The translations under genes were made by a program, and so were the position numbers. From NCBI GenBank assembly GCA_963720945.1, contig CAVRHH010000029.1:124001-188000 (forward strand): 64,000 nt of DNA. Direction: 5' to 3'. How positions within the stretch are numbered: position 1 is the first letter of the stretch; each line of letters starts with the position of its first letter. The notes beneath the pieces are model-generated. The model saw nothing but the letters and a program-made list of their open reading frames with translations, ran no database searches and had not been told where the DNA came from. Below, piece by piece: positions 19,208 through 27,381 of the stretch. Source of the DNA: Bog-532 sp963720945. Lineage in GTDB: Bacteria > Actinomycetota > Actinomycetes > Streptosporangiales > Streptosporangiaceae.

Positions 19208-20530
19208 TCAGACGGCGGGCCGCGTGACCTGGCCGAGGAACAGCGGCAGGCCGGTCGCCGTGTCGATGATGGCGAACAGGAAGGGCCGGTCCACGACCAT
19301 CCGGATCGGGTCGGGTCCGCGCCGCAGGGCCATCGGGCGCATCCCGATCGCGGTCGCGGCGGCGGCCTCGGTGCCCTGCTCGTCGACGTCAATGTAGGCC
19401 TGGTGCACGACGGCGCTGATGAACAGGCGTTCCTGCGCCGTGATCCCGCTGAAGTCGGCCGCGTCGGTGAACGCGTCCTCGATGCCCAGCTGCCGGAGCA
19501 CGGGGATGAGCCCGAAGCCGGCCCGCTGGCGGAACTTCGGCAGCGAGAGCGCCACGCTCTGCTGCGCCGCGCCCGCGAGCAGCGGTCCCAGGCCGCCGGC
19601 CAGCCGCGGCGCCAGCGTGGGGAGCGGCCCGTCCGGGAGCACAATGGCCATGGCCAGGCGGCTGGCCTGATACGGCAGCAGGACGGCCTGGTAGCCGTGG
19701 GCGCGCAGGTAAGCCAGGTCCGCCGTGCGCCGCATCATCGGCACCGTGAGCGTAGCGCCGGCCGCAGGCGTGGGGCTGGGGCCCGAGGGGGAGCTGGGGC
19801 CCGAGGGGGAGCTGGGGCCCGAGGGGGAGCTGGGGCCCGAGGAGGGGGCGGGGCCCGAGGGAGAGCTGGGGCCTGAGGAAGGGGCGGGGGCGGGGCCCGA
19901 GGCGGAGGCAGCGTCGGGGTCGCCGTCGGGGCCGGGATAGAAGGGGGAGTCGGCGGTGGCGCCCACCGGGAACGGGAACGCCCAGCGCGCCTTGAGGTAG
20001 ACGGCGTTGGCGAGCACGAGCCGGGTCGCCGCGCTGACCGCGTCCGGGCCGAGCAGATCCGTGATCTTGCCGGCGGTCTGCTCCGCGATGAGCTCGTTGA
20101 TCTGCGTACGGGCCTGCCCCGGCGCCCCCCGGAAATCCACCGGCCGGACGGTCAGCGCCGCGGCGTCGCCGAGCCGGCTGGTGAACCCGGGCTCCAGCGG
20201 CAGCCCGGCCTGCACCCACATCGTGTTCGGGGCGCGCAGCGTCACGTCGGTGCCGTCGCCGGCCTGGCTCAGCACGCCGGACAGCAGCCGCAGGCCGTCG
20301 GCGGCCGCGTCCGGGCCGGCCAGGTGCAGCGCGGCGGCGATCTGCGCGGCCGTTGCCGCGCGCGCCCCGCACAGGGCCATCTGCAGTGCCGCCGCGATGC
20401 TGGCCGGCGAGAACACGACGTTGCGGCGGCCGGCGGCGAGCAACCGGTAGAGGCCGGCGCCGAAGGCGTCGTCCGCGGCGGCGGCCTGCTGCTGCACGGC
20501 GTCTGTGCCCGCCATCGTGTCCCGCGGCAT
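19208..20530 (-). CDS. Serpin (serine protease inhibitor) with a Pro/Ser-rich insert
   Basis: Bacterial serpin, 440 aa, without a signal peptide. Serpin marks include NVVFSPASIAAALQMALCGAR (37-57), LVLANAVYLKARWAFPF (171-187) and the C-terminal RPFLFAIIDTATGLPLFLGQV (415-435). The reactive-centre hinge EQGTEAAAATA (384-394) fits an inhibitory serpin: Gly at P15, Thr at P14, Ala at P12-P9. Counting a standard 17-residue loop puts P1 at Met400 and P1' at Ala401, which would suit elastase- or subtilisin-like proteases. Residues ~205-257 are a repetitive SGPSSPSGP linker. The start may instead be Met6. Confidence 0.93.
   Translation of the reverse strand: MPRDTMAGTDAVQQQAAAADDAFGAGLYRLLAAGRRNVVFSPASIAAALQMALCGARAATAAQIAAALHLAGPDAAADGLRLLSGVLSQAGDGTDVTLRAPNTMWVQAGLPLEPGFTSRLGDAAALTVRPVDFRGAPGQARTQINELIAEQTAGKITDLLGPDAVSAATRLVLANAVYLKARWAFPFPVGATADSPFYPGPDGDPDAASASGPAPAPSSGPSSPSGPAPSSGPSSPSGPSSPSGPSSPSGPSPTPAAGATLTVPMMRRTADLAYLRAHGYQAVLLPYQASRLAMAIVLPDGPLPTLAPRLAGGLGPLLAGAAQQSVALSLPKFRQRAGFGLIPVLRQLGIEDAFTDAADFSGITAQERLFISAVVHQAYIDVDEQGTEAAAATAIGMRPMALRRGPDPIRMVVDRPFLFAIIDTATGLPLFLGQVTRPAV
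19775..19915. repeat. Imperfect tandem repeats coding the serpin linker
   Basis: Repeats of GGGGCCCGAGGGGGAGCT (18 bp, three near-identical copies from about 19776), then longer variants with GAGGAGGGGGCG. Translated on the minus strand they give SGPSSP blocks. The sequence is inserted between the strand ending FYPGPDGDP and the TVPMMRR strand of the serpin fold. Confidence 0.85.
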
Positions 20531-21482
20531 ACGGTCCTCCTCGGTCGGCTCGCTCTCATCAGATCACGGCTCATCAGATCACGCCCGGCTCATCGCCTTA
20601 CGGCGGGGAGCCTGCCCGGCCCGGGTGGAGTTACGCGCCGCGCCTGATGGCGGCCGGAAGAATTGATCAGGGCAATGGCGCATATCCACGCATTGCGGGA
20701 AAGCGCCAGTGGGTTAGCGCTATATTCACGGTAAATTAATGCTCGTGTGAATCGCAAAAGTAAGTATCGCAATAACAGCAGTTGACGTCCGACTCCCATA
20801 GCATCCACGTGCGCTTATAGCGCCCAGTCCAGGGGACATCTGCGCGGCCCAGTCCGGAGGCACCTGCCCGTGGGCTCCGCCATTGCCACGACGGGCTGCG
20901 GACCGTCCGGCTGGGGGGGGAAGCCAGACGGTCCGCAGCCAGGCGTGACCGGCTGCCGACGGCGCAGGCACCCTCCGGTTACGTCCATCTGGCTGTCACC
21001 AGTGACCCGAAAGCCGCCCTTGCGCTGATCGTAATGCCTATATCCGCAGAGTAAATCCTAACCCGTCGTGACCCTATCTTAAGAGGCCCCGCTCAGGGCC
21101 GCAACACCAAGAACGCGATTCATTTTAAGGGGACCGCATTCACGTGTAGAGCTGGGAGGCTACTCCCGCGTAACTCAGCCCGCAACCGGAACACGGGCAA
21201 ATCCAGGAGCAGAATCCCGGTTCATTTTTTCTTAGCACCGAAGGTACAGGTCACGCCCGTTTTTTGTCATCGAGTGAGCGTTAACATCGGGCCGCCGCCG
21301 CGTGCGAGCCCGGCCGCTGCTTACGTGGCGCTATCATCCTGGGCGACGTGTAACGCCGTCATGTCCGTCCCGTTACCAGAATGTACGAAGTCAGGGCTGC
21401 GAGGCCGCTGTGCCGGGTTTACCGTCGAGCATGTGCAGGTCACCCGGGCGGCCGCAACGCGGCGGGGACGGAGCTATCCACA
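20531..21482. other. Long intergenic region with strong inverted repeats, no protein gene seen
   Basis: About 950 bp, noticeably lower in GC than its surroundings around 20640-20820 and 21000-21260. It holds the 20894-20940 hairpin and a cluster of smaller hairpins: GGCCC-GGGCC at 21085-21100, GGGAG-GCTA-CTCCC and GCCCG-CGGGC between about 21150 and 21210. T-runs follow near 21226 and 21260. The open frames here lack ribosome binding sites. A regulatory RNA or leader for the PucR gene is possible. Confidence 0.5.
20894..20940. terminator. 19-bp stem hairpin with G8 loop (possible terminator or small-RNA element)
   Basis: GGCTGCGGACCGTC (20894-20907) pairs perfectly with 20927-20940. After one mismatch, four more pairs extend the stem to 20912/20922, leaving a loop of eight G and one A. 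There is no T-run directly after either arm, so intrinsic termination is not certain. Confidence 0.6.
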
Positions 21483-22889
21483 ATGACGCGGACCAGCGAG
21501 CACGGCGCTGAGCACGAGCAGGTCAACGGGCTGCCGCCAGATCTGGCCGCCGTCCTCCGTCCCGAACTTCCGAGTCTCGCCGACGAGATCATCACCGCCA
21601 TCCGCGACAAGATCCCGGAGTACGCCCGCCCCATCGACGGGCCTTATGGACAGATCATGCGTACCGGCGTGGAGCAGGCCCTGACGTCGTTCGTGGACCT
21701 CGTCGCGGACCCAGCCACCTCCCGGGCCGACCGCGACGGGGTCGCGCGGATGCTGGGGCAGCACGAGGCCGAAGAGGGCCGCAGCCTGGACTCCCTGCAG
21801 GCTGCCTATCGGGTCGGCGCGCAGGTCGCCTGGCACCGCGCCATGGAGGTCGGCCGGGCCGCCAAGCTGTCCTCCTCGGTTATGTCGACGCTTGCGGACG
21901 CCGTCTTCGCGTACATGAACGACCTGGCCACGCTCTCGTTCGAGGGCTACCGAGAGGTCAAGGCGCAGTCCGCCGAGGAACAGCACGCGGCGCGGCGGCG
22001 GCTGCTTCAGCTCATCCTGGACCGCGATAACCCGGTGCCGCTGCGCGCGCTCGCCGAGCTGGGCGAGACCGCCTGCTGGCCGCTGCCGGAGCAGGTCATC
22101 GCCGTCGCTCTCACGCCCGCGTCCGGGCCCGGGCCCGCGTCCGGGCCCGGGCCCGCGTCCGCGTCCGCGTCCGGGCCCGCGTCCGCGTCCGGGCCCGCGT
22201 CCGGGCCCGCGTCCGCGTCCGGGCCCGCGCCCCGGCCCACGTCTATGCCCGCGCCCGCGCCGACGGCGGCGCTGGCCGCCGCGCCGGATCCGCTGGCCCC
22301 GGGGGCCCCGGCGGCATTCCCTGCTGATGACGATGTCCTCGCCAGCCTCGACGATCCGCAGCCGCACCTGCTGCTCCCCGCCGACGCCGGCGCGCTGCGG
22401 TGGGAGGCGCTGCAGCCAGGGCTCGGCGGGCGGCGCGCCGCCATCGGGCTGGCCGTCCCGCTCGCGGACGCGGCCGACTCGCTGCGCTGGGCGCGGCAGG
22501 CCCTCGCCCTGGCCGAATCCGGCACCATCGAGGCCGGCCCGGTCGTGTACTGCGAGGATCACCTGGTCACCTTGTGGCTGCTGTCCGACAGCGCACTGGC
22601 TGACCAGGTGAGCAGGCGGCATTTCGGCGCGCTGGAGGGGCTGACCCCGCGCCAGCAGGAACGGCTGACCGAGACGTTCGGGGCGTGGCTGGAGACCCGC
22701 GGCACGGCCGCGGAGATCGCGGACCGCCTCCAGGTGCACCCGCAGACCGTCCGCTACCGCATCCGCCAGGTCGAACGGACCCTGGGCGACCAGTTCGGCG
22801 ATCCCGACGCGCGGTTCGCGATGGAAATGGTGCTGCGCGTGATGCGGCTGCGGGAAAGGAAGTTTCTGGCCGGGCAGCCGGAGGCGTAG
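21483..22889 (+). CDS. PucR-family transcriptional regulator with N-terminal RsbR-like domain
   Basis: 468-aa regulator. The N-terminal ~170 residues (LADEIITAIRDKIPEYARPIDGPYGQIMRTGVEQALTSFVDLV) are the helical RsbRD-like domain common in actinobacterial PucR proteins. The C-terminus has the PucR helix-turn-helix (TRGTAAEIADRLQVHPQTVRYRIRQVERTLG). The middle GGDEF-like domain is interrupted by an Ala/Ser/Gly/Pro tract at ~213-262 made of near-perfect GCGTCCGGGCCC repeats. I start at the ATG at 21483, where a GGAG lies upstream; the frame is open further back but without similarity. The target is unknown. Confidence 0.88.
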   Translation: MTRTSEHGAEHEQVNGLPPDLAAVLRPELPSLADEIITAIRDKIPEYARPIDGPYGQIMRTGVEQALTSFVDLVADPATSRADRDGVARMLGQHEAEEGRSLDSLQAAYRVGAQVAWHRAMEVGRAAKLSSSVMSTLADAVFAYMNDLATLSFEGYREVKAQSAEEQHAARRRLLQLILDRDNPVPLRALAELGETACWPLPEQVIAVALTPASGPGPASGPGPASASASGPASASGPASGPASASGPAPRPTSMPAPAPTAALAAAPDPLAPGAPAAFPADDDVLASLDDPQPHLLLPADAGALRWEALQPGLGGRRAAIGLAVPLADAADSLRWARQALALAESGTIEAGPVVYCEDHLVTLWLLSDSALADQVSRRHFGALEGLTPRQQERLTETFGAWLETRGTAAEIADRLQVHPQTVRYRIRQVERTLGDQFGDPDARFAMEMVLRVMRLRERKFLAGQPEA

Positions 22890-22952
22890 CCCGGCAATGC
22901 CCGGCAATGCCCGGCGGTGCCCGGCGATGCCCGGCGATGCCCGGCGGTGCTC
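22888..22952. repeat. 10-bp tandem repeat after the PucR stop
   Basis: Six copies of TGCCCGGCRR, beginning at the stop codon itself, with GA/GG/AA variation in the last two bases. The next ~220 bp up to the nitroreductase gene hold no gene that I can support. Confidence 0.9.
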
Positions 22953-23171
22953 ATCTGGGGGCAACGTCGGGGCAAGGGAGATTCGGTGGTGTTCGCCGGG
23001 GCGGGTGCTGTTCGCCAGGGAGCGCCGGACATGGGCGCACGGCACACCAAGCGCGGGTCAAGGCAGTGCCCGCCGGCCGGAGCGCCGCAGGTGGGGGCAC
23101 GGCACATTCAGGCCGTTCGGTAGGCCCATCATGACCGCCGGGCCGGGTGGGCACGGCACGAGCGGCGTGCT

Positions 23172-23831
23172 CTACCAGTGGTTGAGGTGCATGACCTCCT
23201 GGACGGGGCGGCGCGGCGCTGGCCGGAACGTCTCGCCGGTGTAATAGGCGGTCGGGATGAGCACGCCCTGGCGCACGTTGCTGGGCAGGCCGAGGATGTC
23301 GGCGGCCTCCTTCTCGTAGGCCAGGTGCAGCGTCGTCCACGCCGTGCCCAGCTGCCGGGCGCGGGCCGCCAGCATGTAGCTCCACGCCGCGGGCAGCACC
23401 GATCCCCACAGCCCGGCCTGGTTGCCGTCCGCCTCCCAGGGCGCGTTGACCTCGATGCAGGCGATGACCTGCACCGGAACGTCGCCCATGTGCTGGCCCA
23501 GATAGGCCGAGCTGTCCCGGATCCGCAGCATCGTCTGCACCGCGGCCGAGTCCGGGGGCGGGCCACTGTCTTGCTGCGCCCGGCGCTGCCGCGCCGCCAG
23601 GTACCGCTCGGTCGAGCGGCGGTACAGCTCACCGATGGCGGCCCGCGTCTCCGGGTCCATGATCACCAGCCAGTGCCAGCCCTGCGAGTTGCCCCCGCTG
23701 GGCGACTGGAGCGCGATCTGGAGGCATTCGGTGATCAGGTCCATCGGGACCGGGCGGGTCAGGTCGAGGCGCTTGCGCACGGACCGGGTCGTGGTGAGCA
23801 GTTCGTCAGGGGTCAGCGGCAGCACCGTCAT
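23172..23831 (-). CDS. Nitroreductase family protein
   Basis: FMN-dependent nitroreductase-fold protein, 219 aa. RSVRKRLDLTRPVP with ALQSPSGGNSQGWHWLVI is the family's FMN-binding start, and GLPSNVRQGVLIPTAYY with the C-terminal loop is typical of actinobacterial members that reduce nitro compounds or quinones with NAD(P)H. The physiological substrate is not evident. It is convergent with the PucR gene and transcribed in the same direction as the VOC remnant upstream of it. Confidence 0.88.
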   Translation of the reverse strand: MTVLPLTPDELLTTTRSVRKRLDLTRPVPMDLITECLQIALQSPSGGNSQGWHWLVIMDPETRAAIGELYRRSTERYLAARQRRAQQDSGPPPDSAAVQTMLRIRDSSAYLGQHMGDVPVQVIACIEVNAPWEADGNQAGLWGSVLPAAWSYMLAARARQLGTAWTTLHLAYEKEAADILGLPSNVRQGVLIPTAYYTGETFRPAPRRPVQEVMHLNHW

Positions 23832-23911
23832 GCCCCGTATGCTGCCATGGCCACGGCGGGTGACCGGCGGCGGGCGGCGGCTGGCCCGGCCGGGTCGCCG
23901 GGGCCGGCCGG

Positions 23912-23968
23912 AGCAGTGCGGGGTGGTCAGGTGGCCGCTGGAGCAGCAGTGCGGGGTGGTCAGGTGGC
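23912..23968. repeat. 24-bp direct repeat, two copies, duplicating the VOC gene end
   Basis: AGCAGTGCGGGGTGGTCAGG(TGGC) at 23912-23935 and 23945-23968. The second copy contains the stop codon of the leftward VOC frame; the first repeats the same codons and stop downstream. Confidence 0.9.
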
Positions 23969-24370
23969 TTCGCGGTCGCGGCGCTCGGCGCTCTCACGCG
24001 GGTCATGGATCGTGGTCACGGTGCCCGCACTGGGTTCCGTGTGGTGCTGGTGGGTGTAGAAGCGGACCTCGTGACCGTCCGGGTCGTGCACGTACGGCAG
24101 AATCCACCCCACGCTGGCCCAGTGCACTCCGGCGTGCTCCTCCCCCAGCGCGGTGAGTCGGTCGGCGAGCGCCTCGATCGCGGGCTTGTCCAGCACGCCG
24201 ATGGCGAAATAGTCGAAGCCGGCCGCCGCCGCGGCGCGCTCCGGGTCGAGCCGCAGCGCCAGCGGGGGCCCGCCGTTGGGATGGCCGAGGGCGACCCCCA
24301 TCCGCACGCCGCTGCCGTCGAGCCACTGATCGCCGGGTTCTGGCAGCAGGGCCGCGAGCAGTCCCGCCAT
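23960..24370 (-). pseudogene. 5'-truncated VOC/glyoxalase-family protein
   Basis: The frame encodes 136 aa, but only from about residue 14 does it look like a VOC (glyoxalase/bleomycin-resistance) protein: LDGSGVRMGVALGHPNGGPPLALRLDPERAAAAAGFDYFAIGVLD and VHDPDGHEVRFYTHQHH. The first ~13 residues are the antisense of a TetR C-terminal region on the other strand. The usual N-terminal beta-alpha-beta half with the first metal ligand is missing. It is best read as what is left after a deletion that removed the 5' halves of two divergent genes. Expression and function are doubtful. Confidence 0.7.
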
Positions 24371-24574
24371 GCCCAGGCCGTGGTCTGGACGCGCCTGGCC
24401 GACGACGGCCTGCTCGATCCGGCCATCGACCTGGCCTGGCTGATCGATACGGCCAGCATCCTCGCGGCGGCCGAAACTTACCTGCTGATCACCCGCATGA
24501 ACGGCTGGGACCTGGACGGCTATCAGGACTGGCTTACCGTCACGCTGACCCGGCTAGCCACAGCGGCACCGTGA
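24336..24574 (+). pseudogene. C-terminal fragment of a TetR-family regulator
   Basis: The plus frame reads AGFWQQGREQSRHAQ, then LDPAIDLAWLIDTASILAAAETYLLITRMNGWDLDGYQDWL and a normal stop. This is the ligand-binding end of a TetR repressor (WLxDTxSVLAxAETYLL). The N-terminal DNA-binding domain is absent; the frame runs back into the VOC coding region on the opposite strand. The truncated 5' ends of both genes meet near 24325-24340. Confidence 0.7.
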
Positions 24575-24790
24575 GCGGGCGCCGCGCGAGCGGGAAGCGG
24601 CAGCGTGGGCGGGGCCGGCCCGGGCTACGGGGTGGCTCGGCGGCACATGTCAGACTTGCGGCTTAGGGAGTTCGGCGGGCACGGGTGTGACAGCTGAGCC
24701 GGAACAGGCGTGGCAGCAGGGCTGGCCGGGCGCAGTCGCATCGTGGGCCCGGATAGACGACGCGGCGGGCAGGCAGTCTGGGAGGACTCG

Positions 24791-25555
24791 ATGGCGGAAC
24801 GGCTCGATGGGACCGTGGCCCTGGTGACCGGGGCGTCCAGCGGCATCGGTGCGGCGACCGCGCTGGAACTGGCCGGGCTCGGGGCGTCGGTGGCACTGGT
24901 CGCCCGGCGGGCCGACCGGCTCGAGGAACTGGCGACCATCATCCGCAGCCAGGGCGGAAAGGCTCTGGTCCTCGCGGCTGACATCACCGACGAACCCCAG
25001 GCGCGGGAGGTCGTCGCGCGGACCGCCGCCGAGCTCGGCCGGCTCGACACCCTCGTCAACAACGCCGGGGTCATGCTGCTCGGGCCGGTCCAGGACGCGC
25101 CGCTGACCGAATGGCAGCAGATGGTCAACATCAACCTGCTCGGCCTGCTGTACTGCACCCACGCCGCGCTGCCGTTGCTCCTGGACGCGGTCTCCAGCAG
25201 CCCGCGCCAGGTGGCGGACCTGATCAACATCAGTTCGGTGGCCGGGCGCGTCGCGCGCAGTGGGAGCGCCGTATACAACGCGACCAAACACGCGGTGGGC
25301 GCCTTCAGCGAGGCACTCCGGCAGGAGGTCACGACGCGATACCTGCGGGTTTCGCTGGTGGAGCCGGGCGCGGTCGACACCGAACTCCCCGGGCACAACC
25401 GGCCGGAGATTCTGGCTGGGCTGACTGAGCGGTTCGCTCACCAGGAGCGCATGCAGGCCAGCGATATCGCCGAGATCATCAGCTTCATCGTGACCAGGCC
25501 GCGCCGTACAGCGATCAACGAGGTTCTGGTCCGGCCCACTCAGCAGGTGCCCTGA
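24791..25555 (+). CDS. SDR family NAD(P)-dependent oxidoreductase
   Basis: Classical short-chain dehydrogenase, 254 aa. The nucleotide-binding TGASSGIG lies near residue 15, NNAG in the middle, and the catalytic YNATKHAV (Y-x3-K) with Ser in INISSVAG upstream. LVEPGAVDTEL follows the active site. The ATG at 24791 has GGAGGA five bases upstream. The product class resembles YdfG-type SDRs of broad specificity; the substrate is unknown. It stands alone with a hairpin just after its stop. Confidence 0.93.
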   Translation: MAERLDGTVALVTGASSGIGAATALELAGLGASVALVARRADRLEELATIIRSQGGKALVLAADITDEPQAREVVARTAAELGRLDTLVNNAGVMLLGPVQDAPLTEWQQMVNINLLGLLYCTHAALPLLLDAVSSSPRQVADLINISSVAGRVARSGSAVYNATKHAVGAFSEALRQEVTTRYLRVSLVEPGAVDTELPGHNRPEILAGLTERFAHQERMQASDIAEIISFIVTRPRRTAINEVLVRPTQQVP

Positions 25556-25566
25556 GCCCTCGGCTG

Positions 25567-25592
25567 CAGCGTCAGTCCCGGTTCTGACGCTG
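25567..25592 (+). terminator. Hairpin downstream of the SDR gene
   Basis: CAGCGTCAG (25567-25575) pairs perfectly with CTGACGCTG (25584-25592) around an 8-base loop, 12 bases after the SDR stop. No T-run follows, as is common for actinobacterial terminators. Confidence 0.6.
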
Positions 25593-25725
25593 GGCCCCGT
25601 TCTAACGGTGGAGCCCCTGCTCCGTTGCTGAGGTCTCTGCTGTGGGGACTCCGGAGGATAGTCGAGACCTGTGGCTTGGATCGCCACGATGAGGTGGCAC
25701 GATCAGTCGTGGGAAGGGGACGGAG

Positions 25726-26385
25726 TTGCCGGAGCGATCGGGAATCTCCGCTGATGATCCGTTCAGTGGCCGGCAGCCAACCAGTCACGAACGGCTGACG
25801 GGACTGCCCTGGGATGCGTCGTACCACGACGGCCCTGCGCCATGGGATATTGGCCAGCCGCAGCCAGCAATAGTGCGGTTGGCGTCCGGAGGCGGATTCG
25901 CCGGAGCGGTGCTCGATGCGGGCTGCGGGACCGGCGAGAACGCTCTTCACGTCGCCTCGCTGGGATTGCCGGTTCTGGGCGTTGACGTGGCTGAGACGGC
26001 ACTGGCGATCGCCCGGGCGAAGGCCGGCGACCGCGGGATCGAGGCTGAGTTCGCTGCGGCTGACGCGCTCCAGCTGGGGTGGTTGGGGCGCAAGTTTGAG
26101 ACGGTGCTGGACTGCGGGCTGTTTCATACCTTCGACGGCGGCGAGCGGCCGGGATACGTGGCGAGCCTGGCATCGGTGACCGAGCACGATGCGAGCCTGT
26201 ATGTGTTGTGCTTCAGTAACGAAGGTCCCGGTACTGGCCCGCACCCCATCAGTCCGGCAGAGCTGAGATCGGCGTTCAGCCCCCGCAATGGATGGACTGT
26301 CGCCGCCATCGAACCGGACCGTATTCAGACCAGATACCACGACAACGGCGCACCGGCCTGGTTCGCGACGATCAAACGGATCTAG
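25726..26385 (+). CDS. Class I SAM-dependent methyltransferase
   Basis: 219-aa Rossmann-fold methyltransferase. Motif I is VLDAGCGTGENAL, motif II GLPVLGVDVAETAL, and motif IV ETVLDCGLFHTFDGG; PWDIGQPQPAIVRL before motif I is typical of the thiopurine/tellurite-like small-molecule group. The start is probably the TTG at 25726, after GGGAAGGGGA. The substrate is unknown. It is monocistronic as far as the sequence shows. Confidence 0.85.
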   Translation: MPERSGISADDPFSGRQPTSHERLTGLPWDASYHDGPAPWDIGQPQPAIVRLASGGGFAGAVLDAGCGTGENALHVASLGLPVLGVDVAETALAIARAKAGDRGIEAEFAAADALQLGWLGRKFETVLDCGLFHTFDGGERPGYVASLASVTEHDASLYVLCFSNEGPGTGPHPISPAELRSAFSPRNGWTVAAIEPDRIQTRYHDNGAPAWFATIKRI

Positions 26386-26486
26386 ACCGCGGGACCGGCC
26401 GGCCCGGGTGAGCGATCCCGTGCCGGCGCTCATGTAAGGACTCCGCGTACCTGCGACGGTCGGCGTGGCCCTACACTGTGTCGATC

Positions 26487-26822
26487 ATGTTCGGCCGAAC
26501 CAATCCCATGAACGAGCGGCTCACCCGCCGTCAGAAGCGGACGATGGCGATCGTCTGCGCAGTCGTCGTGGTCGTCTTCGTGGGCCTTGGCGTGTGGGGT
26601 TCGGTGGCGAAGGATTCCTACAGCCAATCCGCGAACGGCTGCATCAACGTGACACTGCCCAGCTCAACCGGCGGCGGCGTGCTGCACTACTGCGGGGCTG
26701 ACGCGAAGACGTTCTGTCATTCGTCCGACGTCCAGGGGCAATCGGTACTGGCGACACGGGCGCGGCCGCAGTGCGTTGACGCAGGGCTGCTTCCCTCGGC
26801 CTCGGCCGTCCCGTCGCCTTGA
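26487..26822 (+). CDS. Small membrane-anchored protein of unknown function
   Basis: About 111 aa. A basic N-terminus (NERLTRRQKRT) is followed by one transmembrane helix (AIVCAVVVVVFVGLGVWGSVA) and an extracytoplasmic tail of ~70 residues with four cysteines that could form disulfides. I do not recognise the family. Starts at 26478 (GTG), 26487 (ATG) or 26508 (ATG) are all possible. It stands between two unrelated methyltransferase genes. Confidence 0.6.
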   Translation: MFGRTNPMNERLTRRQKRTMAIVCAVVVVVFVGLGVWGSVAKDSYSQSANGCINVTLPSSTGGGVLHYCGADAKTFCHSSDVQGQSVLATRARPQCVDAGLLPSASAVPSP

Positions 26823-26852
26823 GGCGCCGGTTCCCGCCCTCGCTTTGATCCG

Positions 26853-27122
26853 CTAACTAACCGAATCGCGTGCGGTCCGGACCATTTCCGGTGCCGGATC
26901 GATTCCGGCCAGCTCCGTAGCTGCCGACAGGCGATCAGCCAGCTGCCGGAGGGCATAGTCGGTCCCGCACCCAACGTCGAGTACCCGTCGCGGCGCTGGC
27001 ACGCATGCCAGGGCAAAGTCCATCGCGCGGTCGGCGATCTGGTGATGGAGCCACCCCAGCCAGCCCGACTCATAACGGGACGCGCGCTCATCAAACGCCC
27101 CCACATCACGGTCATGCGGCAC
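26853..27122 (-). pseudogene. Truncated SAM-dependent methyltransferase
   Basis: 89 aa only. It begins like a complete small methyltransferase (AFDERASRYESGWLGWLHHQIADRAMDFAL) and reaches motif I (VLDVGCGTDYALRQLA) and motif II (LAGIDPAPEMV), then stops. Motif I has Asp in place of the last Gly of GCGTG, which would disturb SAM binding. The C-terminal half is gone. The next 260 bp upstream hold no gene I can support. Confidence 0.7.
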
Positions 27123-27381
27123 AGTCGAGTCTCACACGGCCACCCGTACGACGTCACGTCTTCGGCGTCCGCCCACAGGCACAACATGCATGTGCGGTCG
27201 TTCACGCCACGTCGCCGGGACATGGCGCATCAGATCAGTCATGCGGCGAGGCCCAACCGCCAGTCACTGTGCGATCGGGACCACTAAGCAACTGGACGGC
27301 TGACCTCTGTTCAGGTGCTGTGGACAAGACGGGCTCGCTCACGACCGCAAGCGCGCGGGCAACCTGCCTTGAACTGTGCCG

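Noticed and set aside
21140..21260. Known riboswitch (c-di-AMP or cobalamin type)
   Set aside because: The hairpins lack the conserved cores I know for these classes; kept only as an unassigned structured region.
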